Source: Lentzea sp. NEAU-D7 (lineage in GTDB: Bacteria > Actinomycetota > Actinomycetes > Mycobacteriales > Pseudonocardiaceae). Taken from it: a DNA stretch of 64,000 bases. A program made the position numbers and the translations under genes. Positions 43,873 to 52,419 of the stretch are shown here, piece after piece. Location: assembly GCF_026242055.1 (NCBI RefSeq), contig NZ_JAPJDL010000030.1:55617-119616 (forward strand), in the 5' to 3' direction. The notes below the pieces were generated by a model. It saw nothing but the letters and a program-made list of their open reading frames with translations. It made no database searches and was not told where the DNA came from. Within the stretch, counting starts at the first letter, position 1, and each line of letters opens with the position of its first letter.

Positions 43873-45750
43873 TCACTGACGTTTGAACAGCTCGAACTCG
43901 GCCAACGCGGTCGTCTGTCCCTTCACCGACCGGTAGAGCGACACGATGTGCACCTCCATGGACCTGATCCCCTCCGCGTTCTTCAAGGTGATCTCCTGCG
44001 AGTCCGGGCTGTCCTTGAGTTCGATGTCCTCCGTCTGCTTGGTGTCGTAGACGAGGTGGAGCTTCTGGGGCCGGTGGTACTGCTGGAAGCCGTCCTTGAG
44101 CCCGCTGAGCACCAACCCGCGCTTCGGTGTCACAGGTTCGCTGAACGTCAGGACGATGGTGGGATCCACTGAGTCGCCTGGCACCACCCACGCGGTGTTG
44201 ACGATCTGGTCGGTCGCCGCGTCGGGAGGATGACCGGGTGTGTCGATGTTGGCTGACACGGCCGTCGGGTTGACCGGCACGTACTGCGGCAGGATCATCC
44301 GCGTGATCGCGTCCTTGGAGGAGTTGTACTTGGTCTGGACGTACGTCCGGAACGGTGGATAGATCGCGTAGGTGGTGAGCAGGATGAACGCGAGGATGCC
44401 GACCGCCAGCCGCGCGTAGCGCGCCAGGTTCGCGGTGGAGAACCTCCCCTCCCGCTTGACACCCGGCTGTCCCGGTCGCGTACCGGCCTTGAGCGACTTG
44501 GTCTTGCGGCGGGCCAGAAGCCGGCGCCACCAGGACAGCCGCACCTTCTCGGCCTGCTCCAGCGATGTTCCGCAACGGCTGCAGAACTTCCGCTGTGGAG
44601 GGTTGCCCTCGCCGCACTCGCCGCACACCAGGTCGCCGGGCTCGAGCCTGCGACTCGGTTTGGTCTTGACGATGCCGGGTCGCTTCGGAGCCGCGGCCTG
44701 GGGGGCAACGGCTGCCGTGTCCTCGAGGTCTGCCGCCGTGGGAAGGTCTCCCTTGGCCGGCAGGGGAGCGACGAGCGACGCGGCGCTGGGTTTGCGCTCG
44801 TCGTCGTCTTCGTCGTCGAGCCAGAAGTCGTCGTCGTCTTCGTCTTCGTCTTCGTCGTCGTGTTTGTTGGTGGGTTTGGTTTTGTTCTTGTCTTTGGGTT
44901 TCGGGTCGTCGTCGTCTTCGTCGTCGAGCCAGAAGTCGTCGTCGTCTTCGTCTTCGTCTTCGTCGTCGTGTTTGTTGGTGGGTTTGGTTTTGTTCTTGTC
45001 TTTGGGTTTCGGGTCGTCGTCGTCTTCGTCGTCGAGCCAGAAGTCGTCGTCGTCTTCGTCTTCGTCTTCGTCGTCGTGTTTGTTGGTGGGTTTGGTTTTG
45101 TTCTTGTCTTTGGGTTTCGGGTCGTCGTCATCTTCGTCGTCGAGCCAGAAGCCGTCGTCCTCGTCCTCGTCGTCGTCCTGCGGCTTGCCGGGCCCTGTAC
45201 CAGGTGGGCTCGGCAGACCCGAAGGGGCACCGCCAAGTCCAGGTGGGAGTCCCGGCGGCCGAGGCAGCCCGGGAGGAGCAGGGGGGAGCCCGGGCGATGC
45301 GCTCATGCCCATGCCGGGCGGTGATCCCATTCCCGGTGGCCTCGGTAGCGCAGGAGGAGACGGCAGACCCGGAGGTGACGGCAGACCTGGAGGTCTTGGC
45401 GGCATGCCGGGAGGACCGCTCGCGCCGGGAGGAGGCGGCATGCCGGGCGGCTTCGGCAGACCCGGAGGACCGCCTCCCATGCCACCGGGGGTCGGCATAC
45501 CGCCTGGCCGACCCATACCGCCTGGTCCCGCCGGACGCTCCATCGCTTCTTTCTCGCCGACGTCGGAGTAGAGGATCCGTTGCCAGAGCGAGCGCTTCGG
45601 CTTGGCCTGCTCCTCCTCGATGTTGGCCTTCAGCTCGGCTGAGACCTCAGCTTTCTGCTTCTCACCGGTCCACTCCAGGAAACTGCCGCACGTACCGCAG
45701 AAGGAGTCGTCATCGGCGTTGCGGAAACCGCATTTCCGGCAGGAGATCAT
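43873..45750 (-). CDS. CIS-locus membrane protein: zinc ribbons, acidic repeats, TM helix, discoidin-like C-terminus
   Basis: 625 aa; ATG at 45750 overlaps the stop of the tail protein I gene (ATGA). Order: N-terminal zinc ribbon (MISCRKCGFRNADDDSFCGT then CGSF); Gly/Pro/Met-rich stretch (about 75-195); four acidic repeats of 36 residues (FWLDDEDDDDPKPKDKNKTK type, about 200-330); a second zinc ribbon (CGECGEGNPPQRKFCSRCG); basic linker; one membrane helix (LAVGILAFILLTTYAIY, about 480-500); and a C-terminal beta domain (VLTFSEPVTPKRGLVLSGLK, SMEVHIVSLYRS) resembling discoidin/NADase-type glycan-binding folds. As last gene of the CIS operon it may anchor the particle to the membrane, like the CisA membrane protein of Streptomyces CIS. 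That comparison is inference. Confidence 0.8.
   Translation of the reverse strand: MISCRKCGFRNADDDSFCGTCGSFLEWTGEKQKAEVSAELKANIEEEQAKPKRSLWQRILYSDVGEKEAMERPAGPGGMGRPGGMPTPGGMGGGPPGLPKPPGMPPPPGASGPPGMPPRPPGLPSPPGLPSPPALPRPPGMGSPPGMGMSASPGLPPAPPGLPRPPGLPPGLGGAPSGLPSPPGTGPGKPQDDDEDEDDGFWLDDEDDDDPKPKDKNKTKPTNKHDDEDEDEDDDDFWLDDEDDDDPKPKDKNKTKPTNKHDDEDEDEDDDDFWLDDEDDDDPKPKDKNKTKPTNKHDDEDEDEDDDDFWLDDEDDDERKPSAASLVAPLPAKGDLPTAADLEDTAAVAPQAAAPKRPGIVKTKPSRRLEPGDLVCGECGEGNPPQRKFCSRCGTSLEQAEKVRLSWWRRLLARRKTKSLKAGTRPGQPGVKREGRFSTANLARYARLAVGILAFILLTTYAIYPPFRTYVQTKYNSSKDAITRMILPQYVPVNPTAVSANIDTPGHPPDAATDQIVNTAWVVPGDSVDPTIVLTFSEPVTPKRGLVLSGLKDGFQQYHRPQKLHLVYDTKQTEDIELKDSPDSQEITLKNAEGIRSMEVHIVSLYRSVKGQTTALAEFELFKRQ
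44803..45150. repeat. Three tandem 108-bp repeats inside the zinc-ribbon membrane protein gene
   Basis: The marker TGTTTGTTGGTGGGTTTGGT occurs at 44861, 44969 and 45077, exactly 108 bases apart. Intervening sequence is almost identical, flanked by partial units. Each unit encodes 36 residues: an Asp/Glu block, FWLDDEDDDD, then PKPKDKNKTKPTNKH. The near-identity suggests recent expansion and likely copy-number variation. Confidence 0.95.
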
Positions 45751-46280
45751 CGCTTCACCACCTCGACGCGATGTACCACGTGTGCTGGTTTGGCCGCCGC
45801 GACCACCTCGTCCACGGCGGTGGTGTCGATCTCTCCCGTGAAGGTGACGCGGACGGCCAGGCGGGGTGTGTCCTCGCCGGGGAGGTCGGCGTCGGGAGAC
45901 ACCGACCACGCGACGCCACCGTTGTCGATGATCTTCACCTGTGCTCCGAACACGATTGCGAGCTGCTCGCGCAGGCCCTGCACCGTCCCTCGCATCCGGA
46001 AGAACTCGGTCGCGTGCCCGACAGCCGCTCTGCGCTGGCCGAGGGGCCAGGTCGGGTTCAAGGCGAGCCCGAACCAGTTCGCCATCCAGTCCACGAAGTC
46101 CTCGGGAGCCGTCAGCGGGTCGAAGTACGAGTCCAGGCAGTCCAGCGTCGCGATGATCGGAGCCAGCACCGCGTCGAAGCCCTCGGTCCACCGTGTGGCG
46201 AACATGTCCTCCTGGTACACGGCCGGCATGAGGCCGATGATCGGGTAGGGCGACGACAGACCATCCGGTGTTCCTCTCAT
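45747..46280 (-). CDS. CIS baseplate wedge protein, phage tail protein I-like
   Basis: 177 aa. It matches P2 gpI-type tail proteins of CIS clusters: LMPAVYQEDMFATRWTEGFD, LDCLDSYFDPLTAPEDFVDW then MANWFGLAL, and RMRGTVQGLREQLAIVFGA, followed by a C-terminal beta domain (RLAVRVTFTGEIDTTAVDEV). It forms the outer baseplate wedge together with the J protein. It starts one base after the J gene stop and overlaps the next gene by 4 bases, so translation is coupled. Confidence 0.88.
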   Translation of the reverse strand: MRGTPDGLSSPYPIIGLMPAVYQEDMFATRWTEGFDAVLAPIIATLDCLDSYFDPLTAPEDFVDWMANWFGLALNPTWPLGQRRAAVGHATEFFRMRGTVQGLREQLAIVFGAQVKIIDNGGVAWSVSPDADLPGEDTPRLAVRVTFTGEIDTTAVDEVVAAAKPAHVVHRVEVVKR

Positions 46281-46281
46281 G

Positions 46282-48234
46282 TCACACCCCGTTCACTCGC
46301 ACCTGGTGCTCGTATGAGAAGACCAGGCTGCGCGGCTCCAACTCGACCTTGCGCGCAACCGGCCCGCGGAGACCAGTCACCGGGTTGGCACTGAAGAGCT
46401 TGACGTCCTCGACGTAGTCGATTCCCGGAAGCTGCTGCAGCACCGCGAAGAGCTCACCGACCAGCACTGAACGGCCGAAGGGCCAGCCGGTGCCGGAGGG
46501 GCCGCCGGTCAGCGGGTTCAGATACTCGTACAACTTGTCGAGCGTCTTGGAACGCACGTCTCTGGCATCGGTTCCCTTTCGCCCCACCACGTCCGCCACC
46601 ACGGTGATCCCGCGGTAGGTCGGGGGTTCGACGAGCACGCGGGTACCGATGAGACGGACCTCGTCGAGCTTGGCGGCGATGCGGCTGAGTGTGTCCTCAC
46701 GTGGTACCAGATCGTGCAACGCGATCCGGTGTTCGTCCTGGGCGGCCGCGGGGACGATGAGCACCCGCACCGAGCCTGCCTGCGCGTCGCCTTCTCCAGC
46801 GGTCAGGCAATACACCCGCGTGAGCTCCGGCGCCATCTCCCTGGTGATCGCGACGTAGTCCTCGGCCGTCACGGCACGGCTGCGTGTGCGCAGCAGGAGT
46901 GGCCCGCGGTCCTTCGCCTGGTCCAGCGTCTCACCATCGACACCGCCCTGCGCGGCGAGCCGGTTCTCCACGTCGGACACGAACGGAATGGACGACTTGA
47001 GCGTGGAGATCGCACCAACGCCGACGTTGCCCTCCCTGCCGCCGCCGGTCGTATAGATCTCCATGCGCACCACGGCGTCCTGCGGCGGGACCGCGCCGCG
47101 CTGCCGCAACGTGCCGTCCGGCTCGCGCACGACGGGTCCGAAGATCACTTCGCCGGCGACGGGGTCGAGCACGTAGTGGGTGCTGGACGGATCACTTCCC
47201 GTGAAGTCGTCCACCCTTGTCCACTCCTGCCAGCCGTCGCCGTCGCTGACCTGGAGAACCGGATCCACCACGCCGCTCAGGACGGGTACCCGTGACAGCG
47301 GGAAGCGTTGTCCCGCTACGCCTTCCGCCGTGCCGAGCACGTCGTCCTCGACGATCTCGGCGTGGATCGAGCGCACGGTGCCGCCGATAGTGCAAGCCGC
47401 GATCGAGTCGATGATCGGTGAGGAGCTGTACCGCGGTCCGTCCTCGCCCTGATCGATGACCCTGGCCCGGATCCACCCGGCGCGGTCACCACCGATGACG
47501 CTCATCCGGTGCCCCGCCGGTACGTGCAGCACCACGGAACCGGCCCGGTTGAGCCCGCCCGTCTCGTCGCGGTCGACCTCACAGTGGTCCCAGCCCTCAC
47601 CCGTCCAGGCTTCCCACTCAAGCGGTGGTCGCGTGGGATCGACACCGACGCCCTCGATGCGGCATTCGAAGTCGAGGCTCACCGCGCAGTTCGGCACCGA
47701 GTCGGTCAGTCCGATCAAAACCAGGTCGCCGATCTCCGGTACGTGGCCGAAGGCGGGGAACGACAGGCCCAGCCGCATCTGTTCGGCGCGGTCCGCCGAC
47801 TCCTCGACACCGGCGTCCTGAGTTCGTGCTGTCGACAGCTCGCACGGCACGATCATCAGCGGCGCCACGGTCGAGAACGCGGTCGACTCCTGAGTCTCGG
47901 TGCGCAACGTCGCCGTCACGGTGCCCGCCGGAACGAGCAGTTCGGTGTGCGCAGCTGAGGACAGCCAGAACGTCACGTCGACCGATGCCGCGGCCGGCGG
48001 GATCAGCCTGAGACCGATCAGATCGAGGAACTTGAGGTACATGCGGTCAGGAACGCGGTTGAGCCGGTAGAGCAGCTGGTCCACCATGAATGCGAAGGTC
48101 TCGATGAGCGTTACGCCGGGGTCGGACACGTTGTGGTCCGTCCATTCCGGACAGCGGCGCATCACCATGCGTTTCGCGTCGTCGACGAGGTCCTGGAAGC
48201 GCCGGTCGTCGAGATTGGGGGCGGGGATCGCCAT
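46282..48234 (-). CDS. CIS baseplate assembly protein J-like
   Basis: 650 aa, within the usual size for the large baseplate protein of extracellular CIS. The N-terminal part shows DDAKRMVMRRCPEWTDHNVS then DPGVTLIETFAFMVDQLLYR, diagnostic of the 'putative baseplate assembly protein' family. Later come a variable beta-rich section, YTTGGGREGNVGVGAISTLK, and VTAEDYVAITREMAPELTRV, the J-like core. It bridges tail protein I and gp25 in each wedge. Its ATG overlaps the gp25 stop (TGATG). Confidence 0.92.
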   Translation of the reverse strand: MAIPAPNLDDRRFQDLVDDAKRMVMRRCPEWTDHNVSDPGVTLIETFAFMVDQLLYRLNRVPDRMYLKFLDLIGLRLIPPAAASVDVTFWLSSAAHTELLVPAGTVTATLRTETQESTAFSTVAPLMIVPCELSTARTQDAGVEESADRAEQMRLGLSFPAFGHVPEIGDLVLIGLTDSVPNCAVSLDFECRIEGVGVDPTRPPLEWEAWTGEGWDHCEVDRDETGGLNRAGSVVLHVPAGHRMSVIGGDRAGWIRARVIDQGEDGPRYSSSPIIDSIAACTIGGTVRSIHAEIVEDDVLGTAEGVAGQRFPLSRVPVLSGVVDPVLQVSDGDGWQEWTRVDDFTGSDPSSTHYVLDPVAGEVIFGPVVREPDGTLRQRGAVPPQDAVVRMEIYTTGGGREGNVGVGAISTLKSSIPFVSDVENRLAAQGGVDGETLDQAKDRGPLLLRTRSRAVTAEDYVAITREMAPELTRVYCLTAGEGDAQAGSVRVLIVPAAAQDEHRIALHDLVPREDTLSRIAAKLDEVRLIGTRVLVEPPTYRGITVVADVVGRKGTDARDVRSKTLDKLYEYLNPLTGGPSGTGWPFGRSVLVGELFAVLQQLPGIDYVEDVKLFSANPVTGLRGPVARKVELEPRSLVFSYEHQVRVNGV

Positions 48235-48653
48235 CAGTAGTCCCCTCCTTCGTCGGGAATGGTGTAGAAGGGGAACACCAGGTTTCGCCGGTCGTTCGTG
48301 TCCTTCGGCCGGTAGATGATGTCGATGTAGAGCAGGCTGCGGTCAGTGGGTTCCACCGTGACGTCAACGCGTTCCACGTCCACCCGAGGTTCCCACCGCA
48401 GCAGAGCGACCCGCACCTCGTTGATCAGTTCCGACGTCATGTCCCCGCCGGCACCGCGAAAGACGTAGTCGCGGATCCTGCTGCCGAACTCGGGGCGCAT
48501 CGGTCGCTCGCCCGGATAGGTGGACAGGATGAGGCGCATCGCCTGTTCGAGCTCCTGGCTGCGCCGGACGAGCGCGATACCGCCCTGGGCGTTCACGCCG
48601 AGCGGGAACCCCCAGCCGGCACCGATGAACTCGTCACCAATCGACTCGCGCAC
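48234..48653 (-). CDS. CIS baseplate protein gp25/GPW-like
   Basis: 139 aa from GTG at 48653, with GAGGAGGGA about 6 bases upstream. It is a gp25-like lysozyme-fold baseplate protein: FIGAGWGFPLGVNAQGGIAL, QAMRLILSTYPGERPMRPEF then GSRIRDYVF, ALLRWEPRVDVERVDV. It links the wedge to the sheath base. No catalytic Glu is expected in this branch. It sits 11 bases after the VgrG-like gene. Confidence 0.92.
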   Translation of the reverse strand: MRESIGDEFIGAGWGFPLGVNAQGGIALVRRSQELEQAMRLILSTYPGERPMRPEFGSRIRDYVFRGAGGDMTSELINEVRVALLRWEPRVDVERVDVTVEPTDRSLLYIDIIYRPKDTNDRRNLVFPFYTIPDEGGDY

Positions 48654-48664
48654 GTCATCCCTCC

Positions 48665-50701
48665 TCAGTTGAGCTTGATCGGGTTGCCCTTGACCGTGAC
48701 TGTCTTGCCGCTCAGCTCGAGGGTTCCGCCGCTCTCGATGACGATCGCCGCGCTCGCGCTGAGGTTCAGCCGCGCACCGCCGTCGATCGTCACCTCGCCG
48801 TTCGGCCCGACCGTGATGTTGATCTGCCCTTTGTTCCCGCACTGGATGTCGATCGTTCCCGCGGGTGCCTTCGACTCGGGTTTTCCCGGGTCGCAGAGGA
48901 GGGTGACGGTGCCCGCGGTCTGGTCGATGGCCAGTTGCATCGTGTCGCCGCCGGTTCCGAGCACGATGTCCGAGGCCGTCGCGGTGCTGCCGGCAGGTGG
49001 CATCTCGTCGTGGAACACCAGCTTGTTCCCACTGCTGCTGACGATCCCGCGGTGGATGACCGAGCCGGCCGCGCCGACGGTTCGCACGGGCTCGCCGCCG
49101 AGGTCGAATCCGCTGGCCTCGTTGAGAAGACCGCCCAGCACGTAAGGCCTGCGCACATCGCCGTGCTCGAAACCGACGAGGACCTCGTCGCCGACCTCGG
49201 GCAGGAACACGGACCCGGCTCGGGCGCCGGCGAAGAACTGGGCAACCCTGGCCCAGTCCGTCTCGAACGAGGGGTCGAGCCAGGGCAGCATCAGCTTCAC
49301 CCTGCCCTGGTCCTCCGGATCCGCGATGTTCGAGACGATCGCGCAGACCAGGCCGGGCAGGGAAGGAGGCTTGGGCTGGGTGGCACCTACCGACGCGAGT
49401 CCGAGCAGCGATCGGTCGTTGCGTCCGCTGACCACGAACCGGGTCCGGTATCCCGACTCCGCCTCCGCGAACACATGACGTGCCTGGGTGATCGTCCACT
49501 CGCCCTCGAAGTAGGCCGGCACGCCGCTGATCGCCACCGGTTCGCCGGGCCGGATCAGCGGATCGCCGATCGCGAACCCCTCGGCTTCGGCGTACGTACT
49601 ACCGACGTGTTCGGCGATGCCGGCCGCCACTTCATCGGCGGCGAGCCTGGCCGCCGCTCCACGCGCGACCGGCCGGTTCACGACGACGTGCGCCCTCGAG
49701 TCGACGGACGGGTAGACCTTCAGCCCTGGCGTCGGGGGGCCGAGACGGCGCAGGCCGCCAAGTCCGCGTTTGGTGAAGACCTCGCCGAGTTCGGCCGGAT
49801 CATGTTCGGCGAGATCCGCGCTGCCGCTCGCCGCGTCGGCGCGGCCCACGGCGACGTTGCCGGTATCGGGGTTCCACACGCGCACTTCGACCGACGGTGT
49901 GAGGTTGCCGGCGGTGACGCGGGGGCGAAAGCTGAGCAGGTTCACGCCGAAGGTGAGTTCGGCGGTACCGAGCAGTCCGGCCGCCAGACCGCCGAGTCCA
50001 GCCGCCGGACCGCCGAGTCCGGACTTCCCGCCCTTGCTGGAGGACTTGCCCTTGGCCGACTCCGACTTGGCGGCGGGTTTCTTGCCGGCACGACGTCCAC
50101 GCCTGCGTGACTTGCTCGACGAGGGGCCGCGAAAGAACAGCTCGCCCAGGCTGATTCCGACCTCGAACCCGATCTCGGCGGCACGCTGTTTGAGGAAGTC
50201 CCAGTCGGTCTGGGCCACTTGGGCGACGTGTACGTGCGCTGTGCGGGTCTCGTCAATGTCGCCCAGCCTCAGACCCGACTCCAGCGCGATCCTGCGGACG
50301 ATGTCGGAGTCCTTCATGTTCATGAACGTCCTGGTGCGCACCACGCGTTGCAGCCGATGACCCTTCTCGTAACCGCGGACGATCGTGTACACCGTCGTCT
50401 CCACGCACTCCGCCTCGATGGAGGTGATCTCGCCATCGATCAGCATCTCCGCCATGCTGGACGTGGGCGCACCGCCGTAGACGGCGATCCTCGTCCCGAT
50501 CTCCATTCGCGCGCTCTCGAGAATGTCGCCCAGTGGGTCCACGAACGTGAGCTCGAACATGTCGGGGAGGTGGCGGTGCATGTCCACAACGGCCCGCACG
50601 AGGTTGCGTTCGACCGCCGGCAGCAGGGGAAGCCGCACCGGCCATCCCACTCGTACCGATGCTCTGACGGTGTTGTTCAGTCCCATCAGCGTGCTGGTCA
50701 T
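48665..50701 (-). CDS. CIS hub-spike protein, VgrG/gpD-gp5-like
   Basis: 678 aa, ATG overlapping the LysM gene stop. Residues about 1-190 and 245-420 form the gpD-type hub (VDMHRHLPDMFELTFVDPLG, RGYEKGHRLQRVVRTRTFMN, TDWDFLKQRAAEIGFEV). Between them is a Ser/Lys/Gly-rich linker (about 194-246; SRRRGRRAGKKPAAKSESAK). Residues about 445-525 are the gp5 OB fold (AIVSNIADPEDQGRVKLMLP then LPEVGDEVLVGFEHGD). The C-terminus is a beta-helix spike with short repeats (TIDIQCGNKGQINITVGPNG, GGTLELSGKTVTVKGNPIK). It forms the trimeric piercing spike at the tube tip. The basic linker is unusual and could carry cargo or bind nucleic acid. Confidence 0.92.
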   Translation of the reverse strand: MTSTLMGLNNTVRASVRVGWPVRLPLLPAVERNLVRAVVDMHRHLPDMFELTFVDPLGDILESARMEIGTRIAVYGGAPTSSMAEMLIDGEITSIEAECVETTVYTIVRGYEKGHRLQRVVRTRTFMNMKDSDIVRRIALESGLRLGDIDETRTAHVHVAQVAQTDWDFLKQRAAEIGFEVGISLGELFFRGPSSSKSRRRGRRAGKKPAAKSESAKGKSSSKGGKSGLGGPAAGLGGLAAGLLGTAELTFGVNLLSFRPRVTAGNLTPSVEVRVWNPDTGNVAVGRADAASGSADLAEHDPAELGEVFTKRGLGGLRRLGPPTPGLKVYPSVDSRAHVVVNRPVARGAAARLAADEVAAGIAEHVGSTYAEAEGFAIGDPLIRPGEPVAISGVPAYFEGEWTITQARHVFAEAESGYRTRFVVSGRNDRSLLGLASVGATQPKPPSLPGLVCAIVSNIADPEDQGRVKLMLPWLDPSFETDWARVAQFFAGARAGSVFLPEVGDEVLVGFEHGDVRRPYVLGGLLNEASGFDLGGEPVRTVGAAGSVIHRGIVSSSGNKLVFHDEMPPAGSTATASDIVLGTGGDTMQLAIDQTAGTVTLLCDPGKPESKAPAGTIDIQCGNKGQINITVGPNGEVTIDGGARLNLSASAAIVIESGGTLELSGKTVTVKGNPIKLN

Positions 50702-51441
50702 TTCTTGTCCCCCCGGTGCAGCTCGTCAGGATTGGGCAGGTAGACGACGGCGCCGGAGCGCACGCGCAGGGGATCGTCGATTCCGTTGGCCTCGGCGACC
50801 TGTCGCCAACGGCCGGGTGATCCGTAGTTCGCCGTGGCCAGTGACTGCAGCGAGTCGCCGTCGGTGACCGTGTGGCCGCGCCGCCCGGAAAGTCCACCGG
50901 ACGTCGGGTTGGTTGGCAGCGAACCGAGGAAGTCCGGCTGCTCCTTCATCGTCACGCTGACCTTCGCGCGGATCGGCACACCGACGTTGTTGAACCGGAG
51001 GTAGTTGATCGTCACGTTTGTCAGCACGACCGTGTACCAGAAGCCCATCATCGGCGGCCCCCACTGAAATACCACCGGCGGGAGCTTTCCCACGACGTTG
51101 TTGAACGCCAGGCTGTACGCCGCGCCGAGCGCCTGTCCCAGCACGCCGCCGTTCGGCGACATCCACGCCAGGAGCTGGTCGCAGAACGGCTTGGTCTCGA
51201 TCCCGCGGAACAGGACGTCGTTGACCGTGATGGTGCTCAGCGGACTCTTGCGCAGCACGGTTCCCAACGAACCGGCGGGTTTTCCGGCGTTGTCGCTGAT
51301 GGTGACCAGGTCCTCGGCGATGTTGCTGCGGGAGATCGAGATCTTGTCCGGGTTGAACTGACACACCACCGCGCCGATGGCCGGAGGCACGATGCAGCGC
51401 CACATCGCGTGGACGTTGTTGTCACTGGCGTAGTCGGTCAT
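50698..51441 (-). CDS. CIS LysM-domain hub/tube connector protein
   Basis: 247 aa from ATG at 51441 (an upstream open frame has no support). The N-terminal 170 residues are tail-tube-initiator-like (AVVCQFNPDKISISRSNIAE, FQWGPPMMGFWYTVVLTNVT). The C-terminal about 60 residues are a LysM domain (HTVTDGDSLQSLATANYGSP then GRWRQVAEANGIDDPLRVRS). In CIS and phage tails such proteins join the tube to the hub. It overlaps the VgrG-like gene by ATGA, a fixed order in CIS operons. Confidence 0.9.
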   Translation of the reverse strand: MTDYASDNNVHAMWRCIVPPAIGAVVCQFNPDKISISRSNIAEDLVTISDNAGKPAGSLGTVLRKSPLSTITVNDVLFRGIETKPFCDQLLAWMSPNGGVLGQALGAAYSLAFNNVVGKLPPVVFQWGPPMMGFWYTVVLTNVTINYLRFNNVGVPIRAKVSVTMKEQPDFLGSLPTNPTSGGLSGRRGHTVTDGDSLQSLATANYGSPGRWRQVAEANGIDDPLRVRSGAVVYLPNPDELHRGDKK

Positions 51442-51448
51442 CGCGTGC

Positions 51449-51916
51449 TCACAGGAATCCGTGATGAACGAGTTCAAGCGTCTCGATAGCGAATTGGTTG
51501 CCCGTCGCGTCGAGGTCCGGTCCCTTCCAGGACTTCGGGAACACTCCGCGGAGGGACCAGGACGCCACCGGGTGGGCTGTCGCCGAACGAGCGTCGAGCA
51601 GGGTGATCTGCGCGGTGCCGCCGTTGTACTCGACATCGGTCTCGCTGGAGTACCAGTCCGCGACGATCTTGCGCAGCCAGGCCTGGACCTTGGCCGAGTC
51701 CACCGACGTCATCGCTCTTGTGAGCGTGATCGAGTTGTATTTCAGGCGTTCCGGGAGGATCACCACGTACTCGTAGTTGGCGCCTTCCTTGAACTCCTCG
51801 GTTTCGAACCCGACGTTGAGGCCCTTGCACGACGACCAGCCGCCGAGGTCGATGCCGTCCACCACGACCCTGAAACGCATGACCACGCCGATCGTCGCGT
51901 TCGTCGACAGCGCCAT
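51449..51916 (-). CDS. CIS tube protein (third gp19-like)
   Basis: 155 aa from ATG at 51916 behind AAAGGAGG. It is a gp19-like tail tube protein: MRFRVVVDGIDLGGWSSCKG then LNVGFETEEFKEGANYEYVV, LTRAMTSVDSAKVQAWL, ETLELVHHGF. Together with the next paralogue it likely forms the baseplate-proximal tube rings. Confidence 0.9.
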   Translation of the reverse strand: MALSTNATIGVVMRFRVVVDGIDLGGWSSCKGLNVGFETEEFKEGANYEYVVILPERLKYNSITLTRAMTSVDSAKVQAWLRKIVADWYSSETDVEYNGGTAQITLLDARSATAHPVASWSLRGVFPKSWKGPDLDATGNQFAIETLELVHHGFL

Positions 51917-51948
51917 AGCGGGCCTCCTTTCCCTTGGACAACGAAGTT

Positions 51949-52404
51949 TCAGGCGCCCTTGACCTCGTCGAGGAATCCGACGTGCGCGAGTTCGAGAGTC
52001 TCCAGCGCCATCTTGCTCTGGCTCGCGTCGAAGCCGGTGATGGACCACTTCAGCGGCAGGAGGTTGCGCAGTTCCCAAGTCATGACGGGCTTGTCGTTGG
52101 CGTCCTTCATCGTCAGCACGCCCAGTTCCCCGGACTTGTGCGCGAAGGACGTCTGGTCCAGCCAGGTTTTGACCTTTCCGGACTCCTCGCACGCAGCGCG
52201 GGTCAGCTTGACCGTCGGGTACTTCGTGACGCCCGGCGTGTACCAGCGGTAGTTGTCCGCGTCTCCTGCCCGGTACTCGCACTGATCCCAGGACACCTCT
52301 AGCCCCTGCACCTGCGCCCAGGAACCGAGGTCGTGCCGAGCCTCGATCAAATAGAGGGTGAACCTGTGCGCCATGCCGAAGTTGGCGCTGGTTCCGATAG
52401 CCAT
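51949..52404 (-). CDS. CIS tube protein (second gp19-like)
   Basis: 151 aa, ATG 52404. It is a gp19-like paralogue of the two other tube proteins: AHRFTLYLIEARHDLGSWAQ then VQGLEVSWDQCEYRAGD, VKLTRAACEESGKVKTWLDQ, MALETLELAHVGFLDEV. CIS clusters usually hold one main and two accessory tube proteins, and this is one of the accessory set. Confidence 0.9.
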   Translation of the reverse strand: MAIGTSANFGMAHRFTLYLIEARHDLGSWAQVQGLEVSWDQCEYRAGDADNYRWYTPGVTKYPTVKLTRAACEESGKVKTWLDQTSFAHKSGELGVLTMKDANDKPVMTWELRNLLPLKWSITGFDASQSKMALETLELAHVGFLDEVKGA

Positions 52405-52419
52405 GGCTGTACTCCGTTC

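Noticed and set aside
44803..45150. Regular 108-bp repeats considered as a CRISPR-like array
   Set aside because: Units are contiguous, coding and nearly identical with no variable spacers.
44435..45571. Long plus-strand frame with poly-Ser runs and KSSSSSSS-like repeats
   Set aside because: It is the antisense reading of the Asp/Glu repeats of the CIS membrane protein (GTC/TCG codons) and has no RBS or domain.
45204..46394. 396-codon plus-strand frame across tail protein I and the zinc-ribbon gene
   Set aside because: Antisense shadow with Arg/Ser/Pro bias; both genes beneath are well supported.
48935..50110. 391-codon plus-strand frame opposite the VgrG-like gene
   Set aside because: Antisense shadow; the minus-strand gene has complete hub and spike motifs and coupled neighbours.
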